The notes below the pieces were generated by a model. It did no database searches and had not been told where the DNA came from. It worked only from the letters and a program-made list of their open reading frames with translations. 64,000 nt of DNA from Niastella caeni (GTDB lineage: Bacteria > Bacteroidota > Bacteroidia > Chitinophagales > Chitinophagaceae), in the NCBI RefSeq assembly GCF_004834005.1, contig NZ_STFF01000014.1, forward strand, positions 62,001 to 126,000, in the 5' to 3' direction. Positions 35,310 to 45,039 of the stretch are shown here, in pieces. The first letter of the stretch is position 1, and every line of letters starts with the position of its first letter. The position numbers were made by a program, and so were the translations under genes.

Positions 35310-35375
35310 AGTAAGTATCTTTGTTGCTCAAATGTTTCAGGTCATTAACAATCATCTCTAAAAAAACGATTGCAT

Positions 35376-36650
35376 ATGCAGATCGAAAAATATAAAATAG
35401 ACGAACTTAACAATAGCCTCCTCAAAGAACATAAACGCCGGTTCGATTTTGCCGCAGAAGGTGTTACCGGTTTAGATAGCATTCTCAAGAAATTAGTCGA
35501 CTTTCAAATAGCCATTCCCAGTTGGGCATTAGGCACAGGGGGAACCCGCTTCGGTCGTTTTTCAGGTGGCGGCGAACCGCGCACGCTCGAAGAGAAGATC
35601 GAAGACGTAGGCCTGCTGCACTCGCTCAACAAGAGCGGCGGCGCAATTTCCCTGCACATTCCCTGGGATATTCCAAAAGACGCCAAAGCAATTAAAGCGC
35701 TGGCAGCCCAACACGGCTTGCGTTTTGATGCCGTTAATTCCAACACGTTCCAGGACCAGCCCGATCAAAAGCTGAGCTATAAATTCGGTTCCCTGCAACA
35801 CGTTGATAAAGCAACCCGCAAGCAAGCCATCGAACATAACATAGAAGTAATTAAACAGGGGGTAGAACTGGGCTCAGATTCTATCACGGTTTGGTTATCG
35901 GATGGTTCCTGCTTCCCTGGTCAGTTGAATTTCCGCAAAGCATTTCAACGTACGCTGGAAAGCCTGCAGGAAATTTATGCCGCATTACCCGGGAACTGGA
36001 AGATGTTTGTAGAGTACAAAGCGTTTGAACCTAATTTTTACTCAATGACGGTGGGCGACTGGGGGCAATCCCTGCTGTATGCCAGCAAACTGGGGCCCAA
36101 AGCGTATACGCTGGTCGACCTTGGCCATCACCTGCCCAATGCCAACATTGAGCAAATTGTAGCCCTGTTGCTGAGCGAAGGAAAGCTCGGTGGATTCCAC
36201 TTCAACGATTCCAAATACGGCGACGACGATTTAACGGTAGGCAGCATTAACCCTTACCAGTTGTTCCTCATATTTAATGAGCTGGTGGAAGGTATGGATG
36301 CCCGTGGCATGCAACATGCTACCGACCTCGGCTGGATGATCGACGCATCGCACAACGTAAAAGATCCGCTTGAGGACCTTTTACAATCAGTAGAAGCCAT
36401 CAAGATCGCTTATGCACAGGCGTTGCTGGTTGATACAAAAGCATTGCAAGCCGCCCAGGATGCCAGTGATGTGGCAAAAGCACAGGAAATTCTGCAACAG
36501 GCATATCGTACTGATGTACGTCCATTAGTAGCAGAAGCCCGTTTGCGTGCCGGAGGCGCTTTGCAGCCATTGCAATTGTACCGTCAGTTGAAAGTAAGGG
36601 AGAACCTTATTAAAGAGAGAGGACAGAAGACAGTAGCTACAGGATTATAA
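35376..36650 (+). CDS. rhaI: L-rhamnose isomerase, RhaI type
   Basis: 424 residues from ATG 35376. A TIM-barrel sugar isomerase resembling the Pseudomonas-type rhamnose isomerase rather than the E. coli RhaA. Metal-site and substrate motifs are seen in MFVEYKAFEP, VDLGHHLPN and GGFHFNDSKYGDDDL. It converts L-rhamnose to L-rhamnulose in the cytoplasm. Fourth gene of the operon, between two repeat elements of different motif families. No RhaA is in view, so the operon uses the alternative isomerase. Confidence 0.92.
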   Translation: MQIEKYKIDELNNSLLKEHKRRFDFAAEGVTGLDSILKKLVDFQIAIPSWALGTGGTRFGRFSGGGEPRTLEEKIEDVGLLHSLNKSGGAISLHIPWDIPKDAKAIKALAAQHGLRFDAVNSNTFQDQPDQKLSYKFGSLQHVDKATRKQAIEHNIEVIKQGVELGSDSITVWLSDGSCFPGQLNFRKAFQRTLESLQEIYAALPGNWKMFVEYKAFEPNFYSMTVGDWGQSLLYASKLGPKAYTLVDLGHHLPNANIEQIVALLLSEGKLGGFHFNDSKYGDDDLTVGSINPYQLFLIFNELVEGMDARGMQHATDLGWMIDASHNVKDPLEDLLQSVEAIKIAYAQALLVDTKALQAAQDASDVAKAQEILQQAYRTDVRPLVAEARLRAGGALQPLQLYRQLKVRENLIKERGQKTVATGL

Positions 36651-36656
36651 TTTTAA

Positions 36657-36775
36657 GTGGTTTGATTGTTTAATTGTTTGATGGTTAGGTTCCCGGAATT
36701 CGGGCAGCTTACACAGGATCGGCGATCTGAATTTTCAGCAAAGAGCCATCGAACAATCTAACCCTCAAGCCATCT
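36657..36775. repeat. inverted-repeat element, GATTGTTTGATGG-type arms (rhaI-kinase gap)
   Basis: Left arm (36657-36687) TGGTTTGATTG and AATTGTTTGATGG; right arm (36745-36775) CATCGAACAATC and TAACCCTCAAGCCATC. The core is about 57 bp; its reverse complement aligns without gaps over 28 bp to the core at 31190-31225 (TCAGATCG ... AAGCTGCC). It starts 7 bp after the rhaI stop. Confidence 0.75.
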
Positions 36776-36798
36776 TTTTTGAATTTCGACTTTCACGA

Positions 36799-38208
36799 AT
36801 GAACAAAATCCCCGTCATAGCAATATTTGATATTGGCAAAACCAATAAGAAGTTATTTCTGTTTGATGAACAGTATAACATTGTGCTGGAGAAAAGTGAA
36901 CAGTTTGCTGAAGTTACCGATGAAGATGGAGATGCCTGCGAAGATCTGGCAGCCCTCACCAAATGGGTATATGCATGCTTGCAGGAGGTATTTAATGAGA
37001 AGAAATACCTGGTACGCGCACTTAACTTCAGTACCTATGGCGCCAGTTTTGTACATATTGATAAAGAAGGAAAGGCAGTAGCTCCTTTATACAATTACCT
37101 GAAACAGTTTCCTGCCGACCTGCAGGAAGGCTTCTACAAAAAATATGGCGGTGAGATCTCCTTTTCCATCCATACCGCTTCACCGGTGTTGGGTAACCTG
37201 AATTCAGGCATGCAGTTATACCGCCTGAAGTATGTTAAACCCGAACTGTTCGATCGTATTCATTATTCCCTCCATTTACCGCAATACATGAGCTACCTGG
37301 TAACAGGCCGCGCGTATTCAGATATTACCAGCATTGGCTGTCATACCGGCTTATGGAACTTTCCGCAGAACCATTACCACGAATGGATCTATCGCGAAGC
37401 CATCAATGAAAAGCTGGCGAACATTTTTCCGTCAGATCAATTGATGCCCTCGCAATGGCAGGGACAGGCCTTGCTGACGGGCGTAGGCTTGCACGACAGC
37501 TCTGCCGCATTGATCCCATACCTGTTTCACTTTTCTGAACCTTTTGTGCTGTTATCAACCGGTACCTGGTGCATTAGCCTGAACCCGTTCAATCAAACCA
37601 GGTTGACGTATGAAGAATTGCAGCAGGATTGCCTTTGTTATATGGAATACCGTGGCAAACCGATAAAAGCATCGCGCCTGTTTGCCGGGTATGAACATGA
37701 ACAACAAACGAAGCGGCTGGCTGCTCATTTCAATGTAGCCCCCGATTATTATAAAACGGTGGCGTTTAACGCCGACCTGTTACCCGGATTGGTCAACACA
37801 GCCGAAACTACAGCCGACAGCAAAGCCGGTAAAACCGCCATGGTGCAGGAATCGGCATTTGGCGCACGCAACCTCAACAGCTTTGCCACTTACGAAGCCG
37901 CGTACCACCAGTTTATGGCCGACCTTATGACGCAGCAGGTAGCTTCCCTGAACCTTGTGCTGCATAACAGTCCGGTTAAAAAAATATTCGTCGACGGTGG
38001 GTTTAGTAAAAATCCGCTGTACATGAACCTGCTGGCAAATGCATTCCCCACGCATGAAGTATACGCCGCCTCTATGGCGCAGGCATCGGCGATGGGCGCC
38101 GCTTTGGCGGTTCATTCATCCTGGAACAAAATTTCTCCCTCTTCTGATTTGATTGAATTGAAGGCATATAGTGAGAAGGCAACGAGGCAACAAGGCATAA
38201 ATGCTTAG
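36799..38208 (+). CDS. FGGY-family carbohydrate kinase (rhamnulokinase)
   Basis: 469 residues. FGGY kinase fold: phosphate-1 motif FDIGKTNKKLFLFD at the start, a mid-protein SIGCHTGLWNF, catalytic base region HDSSAALIPYL, and C-terminal adenosine motif IFVDGGFSKNPLY. Position in the operon after rhaT, rhaEW, rhaM and rhaI makes it the L-rhamnulose kinase, giving rhamnulose 1-phosphate for the fused aldolase. It is diverged from E. coli RhaB, so I give no symbol. Last gene of the operon, closed by a strong terminator. Confidence 0.88.
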   Translation: MNKIPVIAIFDIGKTNKKLFLFDEQYNIVLEKSEQFAEVTDEDGDACEDLAALTKWVYACLQEVFNEKKYLVRALNFSTYGASFVHIDKEGKAVAPLYNYLKQFPADLQEGFYKKYGGEISFSIHTASPVLGNLNSGMQLYRLKYVKPELFDRIHYSLHLPQYMSYLVTGRAYSDITSIGCHTGLWNFPQNHYHEWIYREAINEKLANIFPSDQLMPSQWQGQALLTGVGLHDSSAALIPYLFHFSEPFVLLSTGTWCISLNPFNQTRLTYEELQQDCLCYMEYRGKPIKASRLFAGYEHEQQTKRLAAHFNVAPDYYKTVAFNADLLPGLVNTAETTADSKAGKTAMVQESAFGARNLNSFATYEAAYHQFMADLMTQQVASLNLVLHNSPVKKIFVDGGFSKNPLYMNLLANAFPTHEVYAASMAQASAMGAALAVHSSWNKISPSSDLIELKAYSEKATRQQGINA

Positions 38209-38220
38209 AGTAGGCAAAAA

Positions 38221-38252
38221 GAATCCCGGCGGTACCGCCGGGATTCTTTTTG
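38221..38252. terminator. bidirectional terminator between the kinase and susD
   Basis: Perfect 12-bp stem GAATCCCGGCGG / CCGCCGGGATTC, with five T on the plus-strand side and five A before it (five U on the minus strand). It separates convergent genes. Confidence 0.9.
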
Positions 38253-38282
38253 CTGATATATGAAAATCTGGAATTTTTACAA

Positions 38283-40241
38283 TCAATAGCCTGCGTTTTG
38301 CTGCGATTGTTTTTCATCTGGGGTCAAAGGCTTGCCATTTGAATGTATTCCATCGAGGTAAGTTTGTGGAATAGGTCTTAGTAAATGGTAATCCTTGATG
38401 TTAGGTGCAGCCTGCGAGTTAAATGCTTTTACTCTTTGTACCAGTGTTTTTGTTCTTGAAAGGTCTTCCCAGCGCTTATACTCACCGCAAAGCTCACGTG
38501 AACGTTCATTCAATACAAGCGCCAGCATTCTGTCATATGTGCCACTTATCCCTAACGTGGAGATCACATATTCATCACCGGCCGGCAATGCGTTAATGTC
38601 TGTAATAACCAGGCTGGCCGAGGCGGCCGTGGTTACTGGAATATTGTTCGATTCATAATAGGAATTCTCGGCCATGAAAGAGTTGATCGTTGGGCTTTGA
38701 CCTGAAGTGGAGGCACCCAGCGCGCCACCGCCATCATAATATCCGGCCCGGTCTTCTCCGCTTACAAACTGGGCTCTTGCACGAACTGTATTAATATAAG
38801 GCAATGCATCGGTATAAGCGCCGGTGCCTGCTTTTGCAAGCCTGATCTTTGCTTCGGCAGCAATTAAATAAGTTTCTGCACTGCGGGCGAGGTTCAGGTC
38901 ACGCAATCCCCGGGTTTCATTAAAACCTATTCTTGAACCATCCATATGTTTGCTGCACGAAGGAAACCGCACGTCTGCCTCCATGGCGCCGTTTGTTGTT
39001 CTGCCTGCAGGGAAAGCAATATAGGCGTTCGGAATTGTTTTGCCTGTTTTAGAATATACAACAACGTCATTCAGTTTAAAACTGGCGAAGCGATTATCCC
39101 CGGGTTGATTGATAATGTAGATGATCCCCAGATCGCCGTTGACATAATAATTGCCTGCAGACTTGTTCAACCTGCTTTTTGTTCTAAAGCTTTTCCAGAA
39201 CCGGGAGTCGTTTACCTGGTCATATACTCTATACAAATAATAATTGGTGCGCAAACGGCTGAATGGTCTGTCGCCTGTAACATCACGTTGCATTTGGGGT
39301 ATATCGTCATAACGCGATGCCCAATATAGGTGTTGCTGGTTTGTGCCGTTGGTAGAAACATCTGCAGTGAATTGCGCCGAAAGGATCAGTTCTGGCAGCC
39401 TTTCGTTGGCGCCATCGGGGCCGGTATATTTCCACAGGTCGGCAAAATTAGCCGTCAACGGATGCCGGGAAATAACTTCATCACACAAAGGTACGATGGC
39501 AGCAAGGTCGGCTGCTTTAGTAGATGAATTCCATGAATCATTGATCTCACTGGCGCGGAAAAGATAAGCTTTTGCCAGATAGTGTGCTACCGCATCTTTT
39601 GTGATCTTTGCAGGTGCATTGGAATTTGGCAACAGATTATAAGCCTGTTTAAAATCATCGATGATCTGTTTGTAAATTTCTTCAGGCGAGGCCCTTGTAA
39701 ATTCCTTTTCAACAGTTGTGCTGGGTACGGTCTTCAGTGGTACGGCGCCATACTGCGAAACCAGTCGCAGGTAACAGTATGCCCTAAGAAAATATCCTTC
39801 TCCCAAAGCCACTTTTTTTATGGCATCTGATCCGGAAGCACTGGCTGTTGCATTCTGAATAAGCAGATTTGCATCGCCTATGCCAATATACAGGTTATCC
39901 CACTGTGCGTTGGCGAACTGGGTATTTCCGTTATTTATGGTAACAATAGACCTAAAGCCACCATCATAGTTATTCCATACGCCATTCGACCCATCGCCAC
40001 CTACCATAAACTCATCAACACCGTAGGTTTGGGTACAATATGCCCACTCAGCGCTAAAAGGCAGATTGAATACCTGGTAATAAGTACCTGTGGCCAATTG
40101 CAGAATACCGGCATCGGTTTTATAAAACTCCATACCTCTTGCCGTAGTAAGTTCCTCTTTCAGAAAGTCTTTTTTGCAGGATGACATAAAGATCAAACCC
40201 GAAAAAAGAGATATATTAATTATCAGCTTTACTTTTTTCAT
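38283..40241 (-). CDS. SusD/RagB family outer-membrane glycan-binding lipoprotein
   Basis: 652 residues, longer than the common 500-600. Lipoprotein signal (LIINISLFSGLIFMSSCKK, Cys near 22), then the SusD N-terminal region (FLKEELTTARGMEFYKTDAG), TPR-like helices (LGEGYFLRAYCYLRLVSQYG) and the C-terminal family end (LALVLNERSRELCGEYKRWED ... LLRPIPQTYLD). It caps the SusC barrel and captures oligosaccharides at the cell surface. It follows susC by 30 bp, so they form one operon. Island context suggests rhamnogalacturonan oligomers as ligand (inference). Confidence 0.93.
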   Translation of the reverse strand: MKKVKLIINISLFSGLIFMSSCKKDFLKEELTTARGMEFYKTDAGILQLATGTYYQVFNLPFSAEWAYCTQTYGVDEFMVGGDGSNGVWNNYDGGFRSIVTINNGNTQFANAQWDNLYIGIGDANLLIQNATASASGSDAIKKVALGEGYFLRAYCYLRLVSQYGAVPLKTVPSTTVEKEFTRASPEEIYKQIIDDFKQAYNLLPNSNAPAKITKDAVAHYLAKAYLFRASEINDSWNSSTKAADLAAIVPLCDEVISRHPLTANFADLWKYTGPDGANERLPELILSAQFTADVSTNGTNQQHLYWASRYDDIPQMQRDVTGDRPFSRLRTNYYLYRVYDQVNDSRFWKSFRTKSRLNKSAGNYYVNGDLGIIYIINQPGDNRFASFKLNDVVVYSKTGKTIPNAYIAFPAGRTTNGAMEADVRFPSCSKHMDGSRIGFNETRGLRDLNLARSAETYLIAAEAKIRLAKAGTGAYTDALPYINTVRARAQFVSGEDRAGYYDGGGALGASTSGQSPTINSFMAENSYYESNNIPVTTAASASLVITDINALPAGDEYVISTLGISGTYDRMLALVLNERSRELCGEYKRWEDLSRTKTLVQRVKAFNSQAAPNIKDYHLLRPIPQTYLDGIHSNGKPLTPDEKQSQQNAGY

Positions 40242-40271
40242 TTTCTTGATTTTTAATGGTAAGCGTTGAGG

Positions 40272-43200
40272 TTAAAATGATGCGTTCAATCCAAAGGTGA
40301 TACCCCTGTTGAAAGTAGCGCCATTAAAAGCAGGAGTAACTGTAACTACATCCATATCGAGCTGGTCGATCTTCGAAAACAACATGCCCGGGTTAGCGAT
40401 CTGTACATACGCTTTCAAATTCGACAGGCCTGTTTTTTTCAACGCATTGCCGGTTAAACTGTATCCCAAGGAGATATTACGGATCTTAATAAACGAAGCA
40501 TCTTTATAGCCCAACACCACAGAGTAGGGATCACCAGTTGCTTCAGTATGTATGGGCTTCTGGTAGTCAGCATTCATATTGTTCTCATTATAATAATTGA
40601 TCTTCCGCTGTGTGCCACGCGCAGTTTGGGCTTCGCCGCCCGTGTTATACAGGTATTTCAAACGGCCGTATAGAAAAATGGAAAATTCAAATGATTTATA
40701 TGAAACCGTATTGGTCATTCCAACTATCCATCTGGGTCTTGTATTGCCAATGATCACCCGGTCATTATTGGGGTCTATCTTTTTGTCGTCATTGATATCA
40801 ACTGGTCTGGCGCTTCCTGCGGTGAAAGTACTTCCATTTGCGTTAAACTGCCTGTAAGCAGCTGAATCTGCAAGATGCCAGATACCGGCACCCTGGAAAT
40901 TGTAGATCACTTCAATAGGCTGACCTATGAACCAGTTATTAACAATGTCATCCTGCTTTCCGTTCGACAATGAAACGATCTTGTCTCTTTGGTAAGAGAT
41001 ATTGGTAGTTGTTATCCAGTTAAAATTTTTTGTTCTGAAATTAACAGTTGTTAAACTCAGGTCGATCCCTTTATTGGCAGTTTCGCCAACGTTTGCAAAT
41101 GTTGTTGTATAACCGGTAACAGTAGGGATAGACATTTGCATTAACAGGTCTTTTGTGCTTGATTTATATACATCCAAACTACCGGTGATCCTTCTGTTCA
41201 GCACGGAAAAGTCGATACCTACATTATATTGAGTCGTTTTTTCCCAGCCTAACGACTGGTTGGCCAACGTTAGTGAAGGAATGGCGCCGGGCGTTATTGT
41301 TGATGTGTATGGGTAAAAGAGAGAGGTAAGAGGCCCCTGTGTGGCATATGGATTGATTGCCGAGTTACCGGTAACGCCCACCCCAAATCTTAACTTGAGG
41401 TCATTTACCCAGGTTGTATTTTGCATGAAATTCTCTTCGTTCATTTTCCAGGCAACAGCCATAGAAGGGAACCAGGAATATTTATGTCCTTCGGCGAGTT
41501 GGGAGGCGCCATCACGCCGGGCAGATACTGTAAGCACATATTTGTCGTTAAAAGTATAGTTTATACGGGCCATAAAAGACTGCAACTGGCTCTCAGTAAG
41601 ATTCGACGAGTAAGCGGTGAGGTTACTAGCCGGAATATAGCTTTTTGACAATGCATTCCACCGCTGGCTTCCAAACGCGATACCGTTTGCAGCGATAAGA
41701 CTACTGTCTGTTTTAAATTTAGTCTGGCTCCCCAGTAACGTGAGCCCGAAATCATGTTTGCCGATGGTTTTATTATAATATATCAAATGATCGAGGGTAT
41801 AGGAGAATGTTTGCGCCTTTGCCAGCGAAGCAGAATTTGAACCACTACTGATAACAGAATTAGCGTCTATATACGTTCCATCGCGATAGGTAGAAAAGTC
41901 TGGCCCGAAATTCACCCTGTATTTCAAACCCTTCAGAGCAGAATGAATGGAGCCAAAATCAAGCTGGCCATAAAAGCTACCGAAAGCGCGAAGGGTTGTT
42001 CTTTGGTCCTGGTTCATTGTCCACTCTTCAGCCACATTCTTAAAGGCGATATCCCCGCCCGGGTTAATGATCCTTACCCCGTTGGAATCATATGGCACCG
42101 CATAAGGGAACAGCGCCCTCGCGGATTCAAAGATGCTTTGCGACGACTGTACCGTTGTGGCGCCTGTTCTTGATTGGCCGTATTCCTGTACACTGTAGGC
42201 AACTGTAATGTTAGTACCGAACGAAAACCATTTGGTAGCATTTACGTCAACATTTACGTTTGCATTATATCTTCTAAAGCTTTGTCCCTTTTGGGTGCCA
42301 GTATTGTCCAGGTATCCGAATGACCCATATGCTTTTGCTTTTTCACTTCCGCCACTAACGCTCAAGGTCAGGTTCTTTGTAATACCCGTTTGGCTTACCA
42401 TCCCGAACCAGTCGGTTGTTTGCACCTGGGATCCATCCCATTTTCCCGAAGCCCAGCCCCTGGCAATATTTGCCCAGGCCGAAGGGTCGCTGGTGGCAAG
42501 GAAAATGGTCCTGTCGAAATTAATATTGGGTTGATCGCCACGGGGATTTACAGCCGGGTTCTTGTAATAATAGGCCCAGCGGCGAAAGGTGATATATTCT
42601 TCGGCATTGAACATTTCCATTCTGTTCACAATCTTCTCTGCAGTAGTAGCCAGGTTCAAATTCAATGATGTTTTACCGGCCTTGCCCTGTTTGGTAGTAA
42701 CGATCACCACCCCATTGGCGCCACGCGAACCATAAATGGCCGTGGCAGAGGCGTCTTTCAGCACATCGATCGACTCTATATCATTAGGATTTAAGTATTC
42801 GATGCCGCCGGTCATCAACGGAATTCCATCTACAACATACAATGGCGAATTGGAGGCTGTTAAAGAACGTACCCCCCTTACATTAACGGTTGCCATGGTG
42901 CCAGGACGTTCACTGGAGGTAATATCAACACCGGCAACCTTTCCCTGCATCGCCTGCAGGGCATCATTTACAGGTCGCGACTTGATGTCTTTTTCATTGA
43001 TGCCCGCAACGGCGCCTGTTACGTCCCGCTTTTTTACGGCGCCATAACCAATAACCACTACCTGGTCCATGGTGTTGTCAGAAGCGCTCAAAGTTACATT
43101 TACCTGGGCTTTGTTCTCTATTGGCACTTCTTTGGCAGTGAATCCAACAGAACTAAATACAAGTACTGAACTTCCTGACGGAGCATTAATGGAGAATGTT

Positions 43201-43394
43201 CCCGCCCCATCTGTTACGGTGGCGATTTTGGAACCCTTAACCTGTACCGTTACACCTTGTAACGGAGTACCTGCATTGTCAGTTATTTTACCGGTTACTG
43301 GAAAATTGCTTTGTGCAAAGGAGAAGATGGCAAAAATGTTAAGTAGCGAAATGAGAAGGACATTTCGCCTGATAGCGATAGAATTTTTCATCAT
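40272..43394 (-). CDS. SusC/RagA family TonB-dependent outer-membrane transporter
   Basis: 1040 residues. Signal peptide (LLISLLNIFAIFSFAQ), then a carboxypeptidase-regulatory-like domain (VTGKITDNAGTPLQGVTVQV, about 30-110), TonB box region and plug (VVVIGYGAVKKRDVTGAVAG ... NVRGVRSLTASNSPLYVVDG), and a 22-strand barrel ending in an aromatic-rich strand (FNRGITFGLNASF). It imports oligosaccharides together with the SusD protein. There is no STN domain at the N-terminus, so it is not the direct partner of the FecR at 24 kb. It is transcribed opposite to the enzyme genes on both sides. Confidence 0.95.
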   Translation of the reverse strand: MMKNSIAIRRNVLLISLLNIFAIFSFAQSNFPVTGKITDNAGTPLQGVTVQVKGSKIATVTDGAGTFSINAPSGSSVLVFSSVGFTAKEVPIENKAQVNVTLSASDNTMDQVVVIGYGAVKKRDVTGAVAGINEKDIKSRPVNDALQAMQGKVAGVDITSSERPGTMATVNVRGVRSLTASNSPLYVVDGIPLMTGGIEYLNPNDIESIDVLKDASATAIYGSRGANGVVIVTTKQGKAGKTSLNLNLATTAEKIVNRMEMFNAEEYITFRRWAYYYKNPAVNPRGDQPNINFDRTIFLATSDPSAWANIARGWASGKWDGSQVQTTDWFGMVSQTGITKNLTLSVSGGSEKAKAYGSFGYLDNTGTQKGQSFRRYNANVNVDVNATKWFSFGTNITVAYSVQEYGQSRTGATTVQSSQSIFESARALFPYAVPYDSNGVRIINPGGDIAFKNVAEEWTMNQDQRTTLRAFGSFYGQLDFGSIHSALKGLKYRVNFGPDFSTYRDGTYIDANSVISSGSNSASLAKAQTFSYTLDHLIYYNKTIGKHDFGLTLLGSQTKFKTDSSLIAANGIAFGSQRWNALSKSYIPASNLTAYSSNLTESQLQSFMARINYTFNDKYVLTVSARRDGASQLAEGHKYSWFPSMAVAWKMNEENFMQNTTWVNDLKLRFGVGVTGNSAINPYATQGPLTSLFYPYTSTITPGAIPSLTLANQSLGWEKTTQYNVGIDFSVLNRRITGSLDVYKSSTKDLLMQMSIPTVTGYTTTFANVGETANKGIDLSLTTVNFRTKNFNWITTTNISYQRDKIVSLSNGKQDDIVNNWFIGQPIEVIYNFQGAGIWHLADSAAYRQFNANGSTFTAGSARPVDINDDKKIDPNNDRVIIGNTRPRWIVGMTNTVSYKSFEFSIFLYGRLKYLYNTGGEAQTARGTQRKINYYNENNMNADYQKPIHTEATGDPYSVVLGYKDASFIKIRNISLGYSLTGNALKKTGLSNLKAYVQIANPGMLFSKIDQLDMDVVTVTPAFNGATFNRGITFGLNASF

Positions 43395-43447
43395 GGCAGC
43401 ATGAATATTTAATTAGTCAGCGTAATTTATCTTATCCAGCCCCTAAA

Positions 43448-43508
43448 ATCATCCTGCGCCATCCTGTTTGAATAAACGCTGTTCAGGATAGAACAGGATT
43501 GTGATGAT
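43448..43508. repeat. inverted-repeat element, ATCCTGTT/AACAGGAT arms
   Basis: ATCATCCTGCGCCATCCTGT on the left, CAGGATAGAACAGGATTG and ATGAT on the right. ATCCTGTT / AACAGGAT pair perfectly over 8 bp and ATCAT / ATGAT close the stem. Related single-arm sequence is near 53847 (CTCAGGATGCAACAGGATAG). With the next entry it fills the 298-bp gap before the GH105 gene. Confidence 0.65.
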
Positions 43509-43536
43509 AGAGTGGGCTTTTATTTTTAATGTTTCC

Positions 43537-43680
43537 GTTGCAGGTTCCAGGTTTCAAGTTTCAGGGGGCATAAACTTGATTTTGAGTTTTTGGAATAAAC
43601 CCCTGTAACCTGTATCTTGTAACCTGTAACATATTGTTTATAACGTGATATTATTCACCATTCACCATTGACCATTCACG
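43537..43680. repeat. inverted-repeat element, GGTTCCAGGTTTCAAG-type arms, plus CACCATTCACCATT arm
   Basis: Left arm (43537-43568) GCAGGTTCCAGGTTTCAAG; right arm (43597-43632) CCCTGTAACCTGTATCTTG and TAACCTGTAACAT. A separate lone arm of CACCATTCACCATTGACC at 43655-43678 ends about 14 bp before the GH105 ATG. Confidence 0.65.
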
Positions 43681-43692
43681 ATAAGCAACCAT

Positions 43693-45039
43693 ATGAACAA
43701 AATAACAAGCTCACTTCTCGTATCAGTGTTTATAGCTACGACGACTTTCTCCCAGGGCAAACCCGGCACCGACGTTACCGCACCATTACATGCCTTACAA
43801 CCCGATTATCCCGTGCCATATAATGCAATGAGTGAAGGCGACATCAAAAAAGTGCTGGATAAAGTATATACGTATCTCGATGCTGTTACCCCGGCGCACA
43901 TGATCAACCGGCAAAACGGACAGGAAGTGACCGATGCTTCTCAATTTGATACAACGTATGGTATAAAACCCGGCGATTTCCGGCTTACTGCTTACGAGTG
44001 GGGCGTTACTTACAGCGGGATGTTACTGGCGGCTGAAACCAGCGGCGACAGCCGGTACAGCGAATACGTAAAACAACGCTTGTCGTTTATCGCCAAATGG
44101 GTACCTGCTATAAAAAAGAAAGTGGCCGATGGTTCCTTAAAAGGCAATTATGTATTTCGTCAACCCATTGAACCGCATGCGCTGGATGATGCCGGCGCCG
44201 TATGCGCAGCAATGATCAAAGCTACGCGCAGCGGTTTGAATACAGAGCTTCGCCCGCTTATTGATAATTTCATCAACTACATAAGCACGAAAGAATTTCG
44301 TTTGCCCGATGGTACGCTGGCGCGCAACCGGCCGCAGAAAAATACCATCTGGTTAGATGATCTGTATATGAGCGTGCCCGCGCTGGCGCAAATGGGAAAG
44401 CTCACAGGTAAAACAGTGTATTATGATGATGCAGTAAAACAGATCCGCCAGTTTACCCAGCGCATGTTCGATAAAGAAAAGGGATTGTACATGCATGGCT
44501 GGGTACAGGATATGAACCCGCATCCGATGTTTTACTGGGGGCGCGCCAATGGCTGGGCTATTATGGCCATGGTAGAATTGCTGGATGTACTGCCGGAGAA
44601 TCATCCCGGCCGTTCATTTGTATTACAGCAATTACAGGCGCATGCAAAAGGATTGGCGGCGCATCAATCGGGTTCAGGCTTCTGGCACCAGTTGCTGAAC
44701 CGCACCGATTCGTACCTGGAAACATCGGCCACCGCTATTTATGCATACTGCATTGCACATGCCTGCAACAAGGGTTGGCTCGATGCAAAGGCATATGCGC
44801 CTATGGCAATGCTGGCCTGGAATGCAGTGACTACGAAAGTAAATGCAACCGGACAGGTAGAAGGAGTTTGTGTGGGAACAGGCATGGCGTTCGATCCGGC
44901 GTTTTATTATCATCGCCCGGTGAATGTGTATGCTGCGCATGGCTATGGACCGGTGTTGCTTGCGGGAGCGGAGATGATAAGACTCGTTAAGAATAATCCA
45001 TTCAAGATTAACGACAGTTCACTGCAGTATTATAAGTAA
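43693..45039 (+). CDS. GH105 unsaturated rhamnogalacturonyl hydrolase
   Basis: 448 residues with a signal peptide (SLLVSVFIATTTFSQG). An (alpha/alpha)6 barrel of family GH105: YTYLDAVTPAHMIN, YEWGVTYSGMLLAAE, HALDDAGAVCAAM, TIWLDDLYMSVPALAQMG, YWGRANGWAIMAMVELL and GSGFWHQLLN are all family-like. It removes the unsaturated galacturonic acid left at the non-reducing end of rhamnogalacturonan fragments after lyase action. First gene of the plus-strand enzyme run. Its stop codon (45037-45039) abuts a repeat arm. Confidence 0.9.
   Translation: MNKITSSLLVSVFIATTTFSQGKPGTDVTAPLHALQPDYPVPYNAMSEGDIKKVLDKVYTYLDAVTPAHMINRQNGQEVTDASQFDTTYGIKPGDFRLTAYEWGVTYSGMLLAAETSGDSRYSEYVKQRLSFIAKWVPAIKKKVADGSLKGNYVFRQPIEPHALDDAGAVCAAMIKATRSGLNTELRPLIDNFINYISTKEFRLPDGTLARNRPQKNTIWLDDLYMSVPALAQMGKLTGKTVYYDDAVKQIRQFTQRMFDKEKGLYMHGWVQDMNPHPMFYWGRANGWAIMAMVELLDVLPENHPGRSFVLQQLQAHAKGLAAHQSGSGFWHQLLNRTDSYLETSATAIYAYCIAHACNKGWLDAKAYAPMAMLAWNAVTTKVNATGQVEGVCVGTGMAFDPAFYYHRPVNVYAAHGYGPVLLAGAEMIRLVKNNPFKINDSSLQYYK

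Noticed and set aside
24156-43394. SusC at 40 kb as the direct partner of the FecR/sigma pair
   Set aside because: It lacks the N-terminal STN signalling domain, and the genes are 15 kb apart with unrelated genes between.
30000-43400. Insertion sequence or integrase at the island edges
   Set aside because: No transposase, integrase, tRNA or target-site duplication could be seen on either side.
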